Assembly (NCBI GenBank): GCA_963664845.1
Contig: OY761615.1
Coordinates: 2,294,001-2,358,000 of the forward strand
Length of the DNA stretch: 64,000 nt
Reading direction: 5' to 3'
Source: CAIYTF01 sp963664845
Lineage (GTDB): Bacteria > Bacteroidota > Ignavibacteria > Ignavibacteriales > Ignavibacteriaceae
In this document: piece after piece, positions 44,559 to 54,175 of the stretch
Layout: the number at the start of each line of letters is the position of its first letter
Numbering within the stretch: the first letter of the stretch is position 1
Notes under the pieces: model-generated
What the model saw: the letters and a program-made list of their open reading frames with translations, nothing else
The model's database searches: none
What the model was told of the DNA's origin: nothing
Made by a program: the position numbers and the translations under genes

Positions 44559-45974
44559 ATGCTGAACGTCTATAATACCTTAACACGTCAAAAAGAAGAA
44601 TTTATTCCCCTGGAAAAAGGGAAAATTAAAATGTATGTATGCGGACCAACCGTGTATGACTATTTTCACATTGGAAACGCCCGTTCCTTCATCAACAGTG
44701 ATTTTATCCGGAAGTATCTTGAGTATAAGGGATATGAAGTTACCTTCGCAATGAACTTAACAGACATTGATGATAAAATCATCAAAAAGGCTAACACAGA
44801 AAACGTACCTGCTTCTGAGATAGCCAACAAATTTACCAAAGCCTTTTTTGAGGACATTACTCTGCTGCGCATTAAACCAGCAACTATTTACCCAAAAGCC
44901 ACTGAGCATATCGATGACATTATCGCCATGGTGAAAACTCTGGTGGACAAGGGCTACGCTTATGTTTCAGGCGGTGATGTATTTTATGATATCAGCAAGT
45001 TCACTTCATACGGAAAACTCAGTGGTAAGAATATAGACGATCTTATTGAAGGCTCACGCGTTGAAATCAACACAACAAAGACCAATCCACTCGATTTTGC
45101 GCTTTGGAAAGCTGCCAAACCTGGAGAACCGTCCTGGGTAAGCCCATGGGGGAGTGGCCGGCCGGGCTGGCATATCGAATGCTCAGCCATGAGTTGCAAA
45201 CACCTCGGTGTTACATTTGATATTCATGCGGGCGGGAACGATCTGATTTTCCCACACCACGAAAATGAAATAGCCCAAAGTGAGGCAGCAAACCAAAAAC
45301 CATTCGCGCGCTATTGGTTCCACTTTGGTTTTCTGAATATTAACAATGAAAAAATGTCGAAATCGCTGGGTAATTTTTTCACGGTTCGGGATTTTTTAAA
45401 AAAATATTCACCCGAAACAATCAGGTTCTTTTTTGCCCAAACACACTATGGTGCCCCTTTGAATTTCAGCGAAGAGGGTCTTGATGGCGCACATAAAGGA
45501 TTACAGAAAATTGAAAATCTCGTCGCCCGAATCAATGAACTGACACCGGATGCAACAGATATATCCTCAGACACATCCATAGACTTTGCCGCGTTCTACG
45601 AATTATTCGAAAAAGCCATGGATGAGGATTTTAACACACCGAAAGCCTGCGGCGTACTGTTTGATTTTATCAAAGATGCAAACAAAGCATTGAATTCACA
45701 ATCCCAAAGCTCAAAAGCCACACTTCTTGAGATCAGGAAATTTATTGAAGCCACCGCAGTGAACATTTTCGGTATCACCTCTTTTGAAAAAGAAACGGAA
45801 AGTTCTGTCTCCCTGGAGAATGAATTGATCGAATTGTTGATTGCCACAAGAATTGAAGCAAAAAAAGCGAAACAATATCCTCTCTCGGATTTTATCCGCG
45901 ATGAATTGAAAAAGCTTGGCATAATGCTCCAAGACGGAAAAGATAAGACAACATATAAGAAAAGCTCACAGTGA
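44559..45974 (+). CDS. cysS: Cysteinyl-tRNA synthetase
   Basis: A 471-residue class I synthetase from ATG 44559, which has AAGGA upstream (the frame extends to TTG 44526). Seen: CGPTVYDYFHIGNARSF with a zinc-ligand Cys and the HIGH-type motif HIGN; PGWHIECSAMS with another zinc Cys; HAGGNDLIFPHHENEIAQ; and KMSKSLGN. It charges tRNA-Cys. Length and motif order match the family. It is followed after 46 bases by the DUF45 peptidase gene. Confidence 0.97.
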   Translation: MLNVYNTLTRQKEEFIPLEKGKIKMYVCGPTVYDYFHIGNARSFINSDFIRKYLEYKGYEVTFAMNLTDIDDKIIKKANTENVPASEIANKFTKAFFEDITLLRIKPATIYPKATEHIDDIIAMVKTLVDKGYAYVSGGDVFYDISKFTSYGKLSGKNIDDLIEGSRVEINTTKTNPLDFALWKAAKPGEPSWVSPWGSGRPGWHIECSAMSCKHLGVTFDIHAGGNDLIFPHHENEIAQSEAANQKPFARYWFHFGFLNINNEKMSKSLGNFFTVRDFLKKYSPETIRFFFAQTHYGAPLNFSEEGLDGAHKGLQKIENLVARINELTPDATDISSDTSIDFAAFYELFEKAMDEDFNTPKACGVLFDFIKDANKALNSQSQSSKATLLEIRKFIEATAVNIFGITSFEKETESSVSLENELIELLIATRIEAKKAKQYPLSDFIRDELKKLGIMLQDGKDKTTYKKSSQ

Positions 45975-46020
45975 TTTTTCTGCCCCTACTTTGTAATTAT
46001 ACAACGGGTCACTGCCCTTA

Positions 46021-46701
46021 ATGAAAAAAGAACTTCATAAGCTTCCCCTTGATGACCGGTCAATCGACTATATTGTTCGTTCCAGTCATCTGGCCAAAAG
46101 AACGATTATAAAAATCACCAAGCAGAACGCACTTGAAGTAGTAGTACCGCACAGGCTTCCTTTATCGGCTGGCACAGAATTTCTGCTCTCCCGTATTGAT
46201 TGGGTGAAGAAAAATGTTCATTTGCTTGACACTGCACATCGAAAATATTTCTACCTGGGACAGCAATATGCATTGAACCATTCGCGGAGTGCAGAACGCA
46301 AGACACATCTGGTTCGGCTTGAGGGTGATTCAGTTGTCATTATAAGTCCCGAAAAGAGCAAACTGAAACCGTTTGAGCTGTTTATGGAATTTTTGCGTAT
46401 AAACGGAAGACGGTTTCTTATTGAACGATGCACCACGCTGGCAAAAGAGCATGATTTCCACCCAACAAAAATTTCAGTGCGTGGGCAGACAACCCGCTGG
46501 GGAAGTTGTTCCCGACGGGGAACACTTTCCATTAATTATAAGCTGATGCAGCTTTCCCGGGAAGCAATTGACTATGTGCTGATCCATGAGCTATGCCATC
46601 TTCGCCAAATGAATCATTCCAACAAATTTTGGGCTGAAGTGGCGAAGTATATTCCTGATTATAAGCGACTGGATAAAGAAGTGAATAAATTCAAGAATTG
46701 A
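46021..46701 (+). CDS. YgjP/DUF45 (M48-type) metallopeptidase-like protein
   Basis: A 226-residue protein with the DUF45 layout: an N-terminal beta-rich region with LEVVVPHRLPLS, then VRGQTTRWGSCSRRGTLSINYKLMQL and the zinc motif HELCH (His189, Glu190, His193) with NHSNKFW supplying the third ligand. These YgjP-like proteins look like minigluzincins; their physiological substrate is not established. It converges with lepB with only 13 bases between the stops, so the two transcripts must overlap. Confidence 0.9.
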   Translation: MKKELHKLPLDDRSIDYIVRSSHLAKRTIIKITKQNALEVVVPHRLPLSAGTEFLLSRIDWVKKNVHLLDTAHRKYFYLGQQYALNHSRSAERKTHLVRLEGDSVVIISPEKSKLKPFELFMEFLRINGRRFLIERCTTLAKEHDFHPTKISVRGQTTRWGSCSRRGTLSINYKLMQLSREAIDYVLIHELCHLRQMNHSNKFWAEVAKYIPDYKRLDKEVNKFKN

Positions 46702-46714
46702 CCTAACGGAAAGA

Positions 46715-47725
46715 CTATTCGGGTATTGCAAAAAATCTGTTATACCTTATTACTCCCCTGCTCTCATCCACACTGTAATAGACGATCATTGCCTTCCCCA
46801 ATATATTTCTTTCCGGAAGGAATCCCCAATAGCGACTGTCATAACTGTTGTCACGGTTATCGCCCAAAACAAAATAGTAATTCTCCTTAAACACATATTC
46901 AGCATACTCGGCTCCCCCGATCAGCAGTTTCCCGTTCACGAAGTCAACATCCAGAGGCGCGACTTCCTGTTCAATTGTCTCTTTATAAATGTAAAAACGA
47001 GCAGTATTCATTTGCATTCTCATTCCCTCATACGGAATAAGCAACGGGCCATAAAAGTCCTTATTCCATTTTGCATTTCGCGGATAAATTTTGCTATCCA
47101 CCTTGCTTCGTTCCTCCATATTTACGTCAACCAGCGCGTGCCTCGGCATGGGGACATCTATTCCGTTACAAGAAACCCGCTTCTCTTCAATTTGTATCGT
47201 TTCCCCGGGCACCGCAATAACCCGTTTGATAAAATACTCGTCCGCAAGGTCAGCGCCGTTTTGTTTTGATGCGGGGAATTCGAAAATGACGACATCATTC
47301 CGTTTGGGTGCTGACCATTTGATCAGCCGTACAAATGGAAGGGAGATATCCAGAAATGGAATTTTTCTTGGCGTATCAAACCAATACTGCACTTTGTTTG
47401 CCACGATATAGTCCCCGGGGAAAAGCAGATTCTCCATTGATTCAGAAGGTATACGGAATGCATCTATCAGGAAAAGCTTAAGCGATATGGCGAGAATAAA
47501 CGACAACAGGAGTAACTTGAAATAATAGAACGTTTCTTTGAAGACGCGCTTTCTTAAGGACAGGGATGTTAGAATTTCGCCCGGCCCTTGATCAGCGTTA
47601 GGGAATCCGGGCGATACCATGCTGCCATCACCCGTTTCCTTGTCAGTAAATTTAATACCGGGACCCTCAGGCAATGGGGCAACCGGATCAGCATTGCTAT
47701 TCAACGTATAAGACCAGCAAGACAA
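46715..47725 (-). CDS. lepB: Signal peptidase I
   Basis: A 336-residue S26 peptidase. One membrane helix (about 69-90) leads into the active site: catalytic Ser96 in PSESMENLLFPGDY, general base Lys168 in YFIKRVIAVPGE, and GDNRDNSYDSRYWGFLP. It cleaves signal peptides on the periplasmic face of the inner membrane. The first 50 residues are low in structure; the start could be TTG 47725, three bases after lepA, or ATG 47617. The lepA-lepB order is the classic operon. A beta insert between the catalytic residues is longer than in the shortest forms. Confidence 0.95.
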   Translation of the reverse strand: MSCWSYTLNSNADPVAPLPEGPGIKFTDKETGDGSMVSPGFPNADQGPGEILTSLSLRKRVFKETFYYFKLLLLSFILAISLKLFLIDAFRIPSESMENLLFPGDYIVANKVQYWFDTPRKIPFLDISLPFVRLIKWSAPKRNDVVIFEFPASKQNGADLADEYFIKRVIAVPGETIQIEEKRVSCNGIDVPMPRHALVDVNMEERSKVDSKIYPRNAKWNKDFYGPLLIPYEGMRMQMNTARFYIYKETIEQEVAPLDVDFVNGKLLIGGAEYAEYVFKENYYFVLGDNRDNSYDSRYWGFLPERNILGKAMIVYYSVDESRGVIRYNRFFAIPE

Positions 47726-47728
47726 TTT

Positions 47729-49522
47729 CTATTCGTCAATCTGCAGCACTGCAAGGAACGCTTCCTGCGGAATTTCGACATTGCCAACCTGTTTCATACG
47801 CTTTTTACCTTCTTTTTGTTTTTCAAGCAGTTTACGTTTACGGCTTATATCGCCGCCATAGCACTTTGCAAGAACATTTTTGCGCAGCGCTTTAACTACT
47901 GTTTTTGAAATGATTTTGGTGCCGATTGCCGCCTGGATACCAATTTCAAACATCTGGCGCGGGATAAGCTCTTTCAGCTTTTCGCAGACCTTCCGGCCCC
48001 AGTCATACGACTTACTGCGGTGAACGATCATCGAGAGAGCATCCACGCCCTCACCGTTAAGAAGGATATCAAGCCGCACCAAATCAGACTCACGATAGCC
48101 GATCAGTTCATAATCGAATGATGCATAACCACGGGTAGTCGATTTCAATTTGTCATAGAAATCAAAGATGATCTCTGATAGGGGGAATTCATATTGAATG
48201 TCTGCGCGGGTAGGATCGATATAGGTAGTATTAATATATGTACCGCGTTTATCGGTGGCAAGTTTCATGATGTTTCCCACATACTCACTTGGCGTAACGA
48301 TCTGTGCCTTCACGTATGGTTCTTCAATGAAGTCCACTTCGCCAACAGCCGGCATCAACGATGGGTTGTCAATCTTTAATTCTTTTCCCTTATGCGTATG
48401 GATAATGTACTCAACGTTGGGAAGCGTGGTGATAATTGCCTGGTTAAACTCACGATAGAGCCGTTCCTGAACAATTTCCATGTGCAACAAACCCAGGAAC
48501 CCGCATCTGAATCCAAATCCAAGGGCAGCTGAGGTTTCAGGTTGATATACAAGTGCTGAATCATTTAGCCGGAATTTGTCCAGTGCATCTCGCAAGCCTT
48601 CATAGTCTTCGGTATCCGTTGGGAACAGCCCGCTGAACACCATGGGCTTGACTTCTTTATAGCCAGGCCATTGTGCATCGGCGCCGTTTTTCACGTGCGT
48701 AATGGTGTCACCGACTTTGGTATCGTGCACGTCTTTAATCGCGGAAATAACGAAACCGACATCACCGGTGGTCAGTGAACCGGTTCGGATACGTTTCATC
48801 CCAAGAATGCCAATTTCTTCGGCCTCATAGGTTTTATCATGAGCAAAAAACCGGATTTTATCCTTCTCTTTGATGCTCCCGTTCATTATCCGTACAAGAG
48901 CAACTGCCCCGCGGTAGGAATCGAATATGGAATCAAAAATCAGCGCTTGCAGCGGTGCCTCGGGATCACCCTTGGGAGCCGGGACACGAGCTACAACGGC
49001 CTCGAGAATCTCATCAATACCAATGCCCGCTTTTGCGCTTGCCAGGATGATATCCTCGTCCTTGCAGCCAAGCAGCTCAATCACCTGGTGTTTGATGCGG
49101 TCCACTTCCGCAGAAGGCAGGTCTATTTTGTTTAATATGGGGATTATCTCCAATCCGCCCTCAATGGCAAGATAGAGATTGCTTATGGTCTGGGCTTCAA
49201 CACCCTGAGAAGCATCAACAATGAGCAATGCTCCTTCGCAGGCAGCCAATGAGCGTGATACTTCATAGGAAAAGTCAACATGACCCGGAGTATCAATTAA
49301 ATTTAGCGTATAGGTTTCTTTATCGTTCGCGGTGTATTTCATCTGGATAGCGTGGGATTTAATGGTAATCCCCCGTTCGCGTTCCAGTTCCATGTCATCG
49401 AGTACTTGAGCAAGCATTTCGCGCTTACTGATAGTTCCGGTACGTTCGAGCAGCCGGTCGGCGATGGTGGATTTACCGTGATCGATATGTGCAATTATAC
49501 AGAAGTTTCTTAGTTTATTCAT
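47729..49522 (-). CDS. lepA: Elongation factor 4 (LepA)
   Basis: A 597-residue translational GTPase. Seen: AHIDHGKST (G1), RGITIKSHA (G2), DTPGHVDFSYEV (G3), NKIDLP (G4), the EF-G-like domains, GFRCGFLGLLHMEIVQERL, and the LepA-specific C-terminal end KAKCYGGDISRKRKLLEKQK-type helix with VPQEAF-like EIPQEAFLAVL. It binds the ribosome and affects back-translocation or initiation under stress. Length and motifs are standard. lepB follows immediately. Confidence 0.97.
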   Translation of the reverse strand: MNKLRNFCIIAHIDHGKSTIADRLLERTGTISKREMLAQVLDDMELERERGITIKSHAIQMKYTANDKETYTLNLIDTPGHVDFSYEVSRSLAACEGALLIVDASQGVEAQTISNLYLAIEGGLEIIPILNKIDLPSAEVDRIKHQVIELLGCKDEDIILASAKAGIGIDEILEAVVARVPAPKGDPEAPLQALIFDSIFDSYRGAVALVRIMNGSIKEKDKIRFFAHDKTYEAEEIGILGMKRIRTGSLTTGDVGFVISAIKDVHDTKVGDTITHVKNGADAQWPGYKEVKPMVFSGLFPTDTEDYEGLRDALDKFRLNDSALVYQPETSAALGFGFRCGFLGLLHMEIVQERLYREFNQAIITTLPNVEYIIHTHKGKELKIDNPSLMPAVGEVDFIEEPYVKAQIVTPSEYVGNIMKLATDKRGTYINTTYIDPTRADIQYEFPLSEIIFDFYDKLKSTTRGYASFDYELIGYRESDLVRLDILLNGEGVDALSMIVHRSKSYDWGRKVCEKLKELIPRQMFEIGIQAAIGTKIISKTVVKALRKNVLAKCYGGDISRKRKLLEKQKEGKKRMKQVGNVEIPQEAFLAVLQIDE

Positions 49523-50343
49523 AGGTGCAAAAATAGCAAATTTTTAGGTCATTTTGAGGGGTAATTATAATGGGAGTCTGTCAATTTTTCGACTCTGGCG
49601 ATAGTTTCAGAGGGATGAGACCCGGAATCGTACCTTTATTCACCGCATGTTGAAGAGACAGAAAAGTGAGACTGTTCAAACGTATCAAATAATGTATTGG
49701 TTAAAAGGATAGCCTAATAAAAGTGGAGAGTGGCCTGTGAAGGAGAGGAAGACTGTGCAAAACTACCCATCAAAGAAAAATTCCGAAATTCTGGCTTTTG
49801 CCCACATGGTTTTAGTTTAATTCCCCGCGATGTTGTTTTACTACATTCCCTTGTAGAAAGTCCGGACACTTTTTACTTACCGGATATTATATCGGAATTC
49901 TTCTTTGATGAGAAACGTCAGCTGTGTACTCCGGGCTCTCCTCTGAAAACCCGAAGCATCAGCATCTCAGCTAAAAGCAAATGTCGTCCGGTAACTGCAA
50001 TTTTTCAACCCCTAAAAAAGACAGACACGATGGGCATGAATCGCGTCGTGCCGATTAGTCACATATTTTGATATTTTTCCACCAGATTTACCTGTTTTGT
50101 TGAAGTACCGGATGACATTGCCACACAATTTGAGAATGAACAATTTTTATTGCCTGCACTGAATTCATTCTATCCCCTGAAATTATACGTTCTATTTTTG
50201 TTCAGTGCCATAATCTGCTATAGGCTTCATTACTATATAAGCATGAAGCGTGCCAAAAAACAGTGATGTGGAATGGGGCAAAACAGGCTAATGGGGTTTT
50301 TACAGTGCGAAAAAAATTCGCACTGTAAAAATATTTCGTAGTA
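49523..50343. other. Intergenic region with no supported gene, ending in a terminator
   Basis: About 820 bases lie between lepA and the TPR/DUF5683 gene. A plus-strand frame (49730-50071, 113 codons) has a start too close to its purine run and matches no family; I do not accept it. The lepA promoter should lie near 49530-49600. A perfect hairpin sits at 50297-50331. Confidence 0.5.
50297..50331 (-). terminator. Strong intrinsic terminator, perfect 15-bp stem
   Basis: TTTTTACAGTGCGAA and TTCGCACTGTAAAAA form a perfect 15-bp stem around an A5 loop. The A/T ends supply a U-tract in either direction, so it can work for both strands. It begins 13 bases after the stop at 50344. Confidence 0.85.
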
Positions 50344-51174
50344 TCAAAGAGGGATTTTCAGGGAAATAGAGAAGTCATTTCCCGCCTGTTGCAATGGAGA
50401 AAAATGCGACATTCCGGCACTTTCATTTGGAGCAGGCTGCAACATATAATAGAAATCGTATTGCGCATACAGCCAAAGAGCAACAAAAGACACAATAAGC
50501 GAATTGCGTATTTTATACGAAGAGTTGTACTCGTTGTATTTGCTTTTAATCTCAGCAGGAATATTTTCATTCAAATACCGCTTCTCTTTAGCGTTCGTAG
50601 AAAACACATAGTATACCAAAGACGTTAAATTTACTGCGGCGGCTGAAGTAATGACCCATCCCTTGGTATTCTCTTCAAGTGTCAAATGGCCCCACCCCGG
50701 AAGCACAACTGATTTCAATATCGCGAAATGATAGAGAGCCGCATGCTCTGGTTTATATTTTATCTCCTCCCTATGCACCGGTTCAATTATTTGGACAGGG
50801 CGTTTGACAATAACCGTTTTTTGTTTTTCAAAATCTGCCTTTACTTCATTAAAAAGACTAATGATTTTGGGCGAGATTGCTTCTGCATTGGGAGAAAAAT
50901 CACTTTGTATTTTCAGAAGCTCCACAAAACATTTGCGGGCTTCAGCCACCTGATCAAGCGCATAATGAGACTGGGCTTTGAGCAGCCATATATCAACAAT
51001 ATCGGAGGAATAGAGTGTATCCCCATGATTGAGCACACTGTCAGCAAGCGAAATTACTTTTTGATATTCGAACAATTCATACTGGGCACGAATATCGGCA
51101 ACCTGAATTTTTTGTTGTGCAATAACAGGACAGACAAAAAAGAGAAGGTAAAACAGAAAAGAAAATCTTATCAT
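50344..51174 (-). CDS. Exported TPR protein with DUF5683-like membrane domain
   Basis: A 276-residue protein. A signal peptide ends in CPVIAQQ; residues 25-120 form TPR-like helices (AQYELFEYQKVISLADSVL, DIWLLKAQSHYALDQVAEARKCFVELL). Then PGWGHLTLEENTKGWVITSAAAV and further hydrophobic helices (YKIRNSLIVSFVALWLYAQYDF) follow the DUF5683 pattern of small membrane proteins in Bacteroidota. The start overlaps the Kelch gene stop by four bases, so the two are coupled. Function is unknown; a role with the exported Kelch protein is inferred from layout. Confidence 0.7.
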   Translation of the reverse strand: MIRFSFLFYLLFFVCPVIAQQKIQVADIRAQYELFEYQKVISLADSVLNHGDTLYSSDIVDIWLLKAQSHYALDQVAEARKCFVELLKIQSDFSPNAEAISPKIISLFNEVKADFEKQKTVIVKRPVQIIEPVHREEIKYKPEHAALYHFAILKSVVLPGWGHLTLEENTKGWVITSAAAVNLTSLVYYVFSTNAKEKRYLNENIPAEIKSKYNEYNSSYKIRNSLIVSFVALWLYAQYDFYYMLQPAPNESAGMSHFSPLQQAGNDFSISLKIPL

Positions 51175-52454
51175 CGGACCAGCAGCATTTTTTTTGAGTC
51201 AAGATATTGCACCCCTGCAGAGGCAGAGCACACACGCAACTGACAAAGATAAACACCGCTTGGAAGTTGTTTGGCATCGAATACAGCAGAATGCTTCCCG
51301 GCACTTTGTTCAGCCTGAACAAGCCGGCATACTTCACGACCGAGCACATCGAGAACGTTTAGTGATACAACACTTTTTTCACGCAGCATATAGGGTATAA
51401 TTGTTGAGGGATTAAACGGATTGGGGTAATTCTGTATTAATTTATATCCTTCCGATGCCAGAACCGTCCCCCCGGCAACATTAGAAACTTCAATCGTATT
51501 GAGTATCTCAACCTGTTTAAGCGTGTGCCCCAATTCATCAATGCCGCCAAATGCATAGATATTGGGTCCATCCATAATACTCATAAAATTTTTCCGGGCA
51601 TGGTTCAACGGAGGCATGGTTTGTAAAAAATTTAAATCAGAATCAGCAACAGAATATACTTCCCCGCTGGTGAGCGCAGCCGAACCTTCGTTAAACCCCC
51701 CAAATACATATATTTTGCGGTATGTGCTGTCATATACAGCCTTGCCGTTAGCGCGCGGGTGTAGCAGCGAAATATTTAGTTTTTGGAACGAATGATCTAC
51801 AGTATTGTACCGATAAATATCACTTAACACAGTGTTGTTGATCCCTCCAAAAATATAGATATAATTACCGACGACCACACATTGTTGTCCTTCCTGTGGG
51901 CTGGTAGGCGAAAATGTTGAGTCCTGCAGAAACCCAAAAACCTTCGAAACGGGATTATATTCGAATGAGTACGGATTTGATAAACTTGTAACAACACCTT
52001 CCGGCCCCCCTCCCACCATATGCAATTGGCGATTTACCATTGCCCCAATTCCATTGGATCGGTTAAAATACAGTCCGGAATCAATTAAGGTTGGTAAATA
52101 AATAAAGGTATTTTTTAACTCTATAGATCCGTTTCCCGTCACAGGAATTCCTTCCTCGCCTCCCACAAAGTAACAGAGCGAATCCTGAACGGCAGCAACA
52201 AAATTCTTGCGCTTTCTCAGCATATATGCGATGGTAGTAACTTTATTCTGCGACCTGCTATAGCTTCGGATCCAATTTACCGTAGCCTGCATGGAATCAG
52301 AATACCCTCCCACAATATATATCCTGGGATACGAAACAAAAGCCTCAGCTCCATTTATGCCTTCCTGAAGATCTCCTGCATTTATCCATTGACCTGTTTG
52401 CCCATACGTCAAGGCAAAGACAAAACAGGCAATAATCATAAGTATTTTTTTCAT
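51171..52454 (-). CDS. T9SS-exported Kelch beta-propeller protein
   Basis: A 427-residue protein from ATG 52454. A signal peptide (MKKILMIIACFVFALTYG) is followed by repeated Kelch-type blades at about 50-residue spacing: PRIYIVGGYSD, SLCYFVGGEEG, RQLHMVGGGPEG, NYIYIFGGINN, RKIYVFGGFNEG, PNIYAFGGIDE. The C-terminus has NYPNPFNPSTIIPYML, DVLGREVCRL and SGVYLCQLRV, a type A T9SS sorting domain, ending KKMLLVR. So a surface-exposed six-bladed propeller, probably for binding glycan or protein; its partner is unknown. It overlaps the following TPR gene. Confidence 0.85.
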   Translation of the reverse strand: MKKILMIIACFVFALTYGQTGQWINAGDLQEGINGAEAFVSYPRIYIVGGYSDSMQATVNWIRSYSRSQNKVTTIAYMLRKRKNFVAAVQDSLCYFVGGEEGIPVTGNGSIELKNTFIYLPTLIDSGLYFNRSNGIGAMVNRQLHMVGGGPEGVVTSLSNPYSFEYNPVSKVFGFLQDSTFSPTSPQEGQQCVVVGNYIYIFGGINNTVLSDIYRYNTVDHSFQKLNISLLHPRANGKAVYDSTYRKIYVFGGFNEGSAALTSGEVYSVADSDLNFLQTMPPLNHARKNFMSIMDGPNIYAFGGIDELGHTLKQVEILNTIEVSNVAGGTVLASEGYKLIQNYPNPFNPSTIIPYMLREKSVVSLNVLDVLGREVCRLVQAEQSAGKHSAVFDAKQLPSGVYLCQLRVCSASAGVQYLDSKKMLLVR

Positions 52455-52596
52455 GTTATTCACTCTATAATACAAAACTTGTGCAAATTACGTACCAGTT
52501 TTGGAAACAACGTTTTGGGAAATTCCTGGGTAAAACAGCGCTCTCGAAAGAAAATATATCTGTTTGCGATGAGGTAAACTTTCAAGAGGCTGTTCC

Positions 52597-54165
52597 TTAG
52601 TTATTGGTTCTAAAAACATGTTTTAATGTGTATATTTTATTCTGCTCAATTTTTACCTGATATTGTGCCTCAGGAAATGCTGAGTTCCTTAATACCACCT
52701 GATGCTCACCGGGAATCAGTTTAAGTGCCGATGGCAACGGGGTTTCGCCCATCAATTTCCCGTCAACGTAAATCTCACCCCATGGATTGACCTTGCAATC
52801 CAAGGAGCCAAACAGAGTGTCGAGGTTAACCTTTAGGGATAAAGCCTGCGATTCCTGAACCAATATTCGCTTTAAAAAAACCGGATAATTGGGATGTGTA
52901 AGCCGAAGTACATGTGTTCCTACCGGAATAGTCAGATTATTTTTCAACGGCGTTGTCTCAACCAGTGCGCTGTCGATAAACACATATGCCCAAGGACGGC
53001 ATTCAACAGCAAGTTTTCCGTATCTGACCGACAAGGAAGAGTTGTTAACAGGGTTAGTTTCCTTGTTGTCAATAGGCGCTGCCGAACCTGGCAATTCCTT
53101 AGACTGCTGTTTCACTGACACAACTGCTTTTTCATCTGGTGCCGTTGACATTTTCTCCTGCTTGTTTCCGGATACATCTTTCTGTTCGGTTGTCCTGTTA
53201 TTTGAAAATGCAGCGTCTGACTTTGAATTCTGCCCCGGTTTCAGGAAGAAGAAGTATCCGGCAATGCTCATAATCATCAATAGCGCCACAAATCTCAATA
53301 CAATACGTCGATACCTTTCGTTCAATATTGACGATACTGCGCTGGGGTTTTCGCTCCCCTGTACGCCGGCAGGAATATCACTCACAATACACTGACGGTG
53401 TGCGGGGTTGGTCCTTAACAAACTGCGAATCGCCCTTTCGGCTGCAGACGGAACCACAGGGGGAAGAGTAAAACCCTGTTCCTCTTTAAAAGCAACAATT
53501 TCATTGAACGTTGAGTTAATGTCTTTCCCAAGAAATGGATTCACTCCAGCAAACAGCTCATATAGTACAATACCAAGCGAAAAGAGGTCGCTTTTTTCCG
53601 TAAGCGCTTCGCCGCGGACCTGTTCAGGTGACATGTAGCACGGAGTGCCAACTATAGAATCCTTGGCGGTCACATATTCATCTTTTGTCCCAATGGCGAG
53701 ACCAAAATCGCCAATTTTCAATTCCAGTGAATCCGAGACCAGAATGTTTTCCGGCTTCAAATCCCGATGAATGACTGAATTTTCATGAATGTAATTAACT
53801 CCAAGCAATAACTGCTTCATCAGACTGGACTTTTGTTCCACTGAAAGCCCGTTTTGTCTGATCACCGCGCGAAGATTTTTGCTCCTGAAATATTCAAACG
53901 ATATATAAAAGAACTTATCCTGGGTCCCAAAATCGAGTACCTTAATAAGATTGGGATGCTCAAGCCGCGCAAGAAGCTTGGCTTCACGCTTGAAACGTTC
54001 CAAGATCGATTTATCCGGAATCTCATGTGTATCCAGCACCTTAAGGATAATTTTTTTTTGCAGATAGATGTGATCAGCAATATACACAGCACTGAAGTCA
54101 TCTTTTTTCAGACATTCTTCAATAGCATATTTTTCGAAAAGAAGCTGCTGATTTTTTTCAGTCAT
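52597..54165 (-). CDS. Membrane Ser/Thr protein kinase with two PEGA domains
   Basis: A 522-residue kinase. Catalytic residues: Lys42 in IILKVLD, Glu61, HRDLKPEN (Asp135, Asn140), DFG at 153-155 and GTPCYMSPEQ. The glycine loop is degenerate (KKDDFSAVYIAD). A membrane helix lies at about 288-308, then a low-complexity linker, and outside the membrane two PEGA repeats: RPWAYVFIDSALVETTPL and NPWGEIYVDGKLMGETPL. PEGA domains probably bind the wall or another surface layer. The kinase should phosphorylate cytosolic targets after an outside cue. It follows the sigma-54 activator gene by ten bases, which is therefore the likely target. Confidence 0.92.
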   Translation of the reverse strand: MTEKNQQLLFEKYAIEECLKKDDFSAVYIADHIYLQKKIILKVLDTHEIPDKSILERFKREAKLLARLEHPNLIKVLDFGTQDKFFYISFEYFRSKNLRAVIRQNGLSVEQKSSLMKQLLLGVNYIHENSVIHRDLKPENILVSDSLELKIGDFGLAIGTKDEYVTAKDSIVGTPCYMSPEQVRGEALTEKSDLFSLGIVLYELFAGVNPFLGKDINSTFNEIVAFKEEQGFTLPPVVPSAAERAIRSLLRTNPAHRQCIVSDIPAGVQGSENPSAVSSILNERYRRIVLRFVALLMIMSIAGYFFFLKPGQNSKSDAAFSNNRTTEQKDVSGNKQEKMSTAPDEKAVVSVKQQSKELPGSAAPIDNKETNPVNNSSLSVRYGKLAVECRPWAYVFIDSALVETTPLKNNLTIPVGTHVLRLTHPNYPVFLKRILVQESQALSLKVNLDTLFGSLDCKVNPWGEIYVDGKLMGETPLPSALKLIPGEHQVVLRNSAFPEAQYQVKIEQNKIYTLKHVFRTNN

Positions 54166-54175
54166 ATCTGTTTAG

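Noticed and set aside
49730..50071. 113-codon plus-strand frame in the lepA upstream gap
   Set aside because: GTG start with the purine run too close, no recognisable motif or signal, and no partner gene; probably chance.
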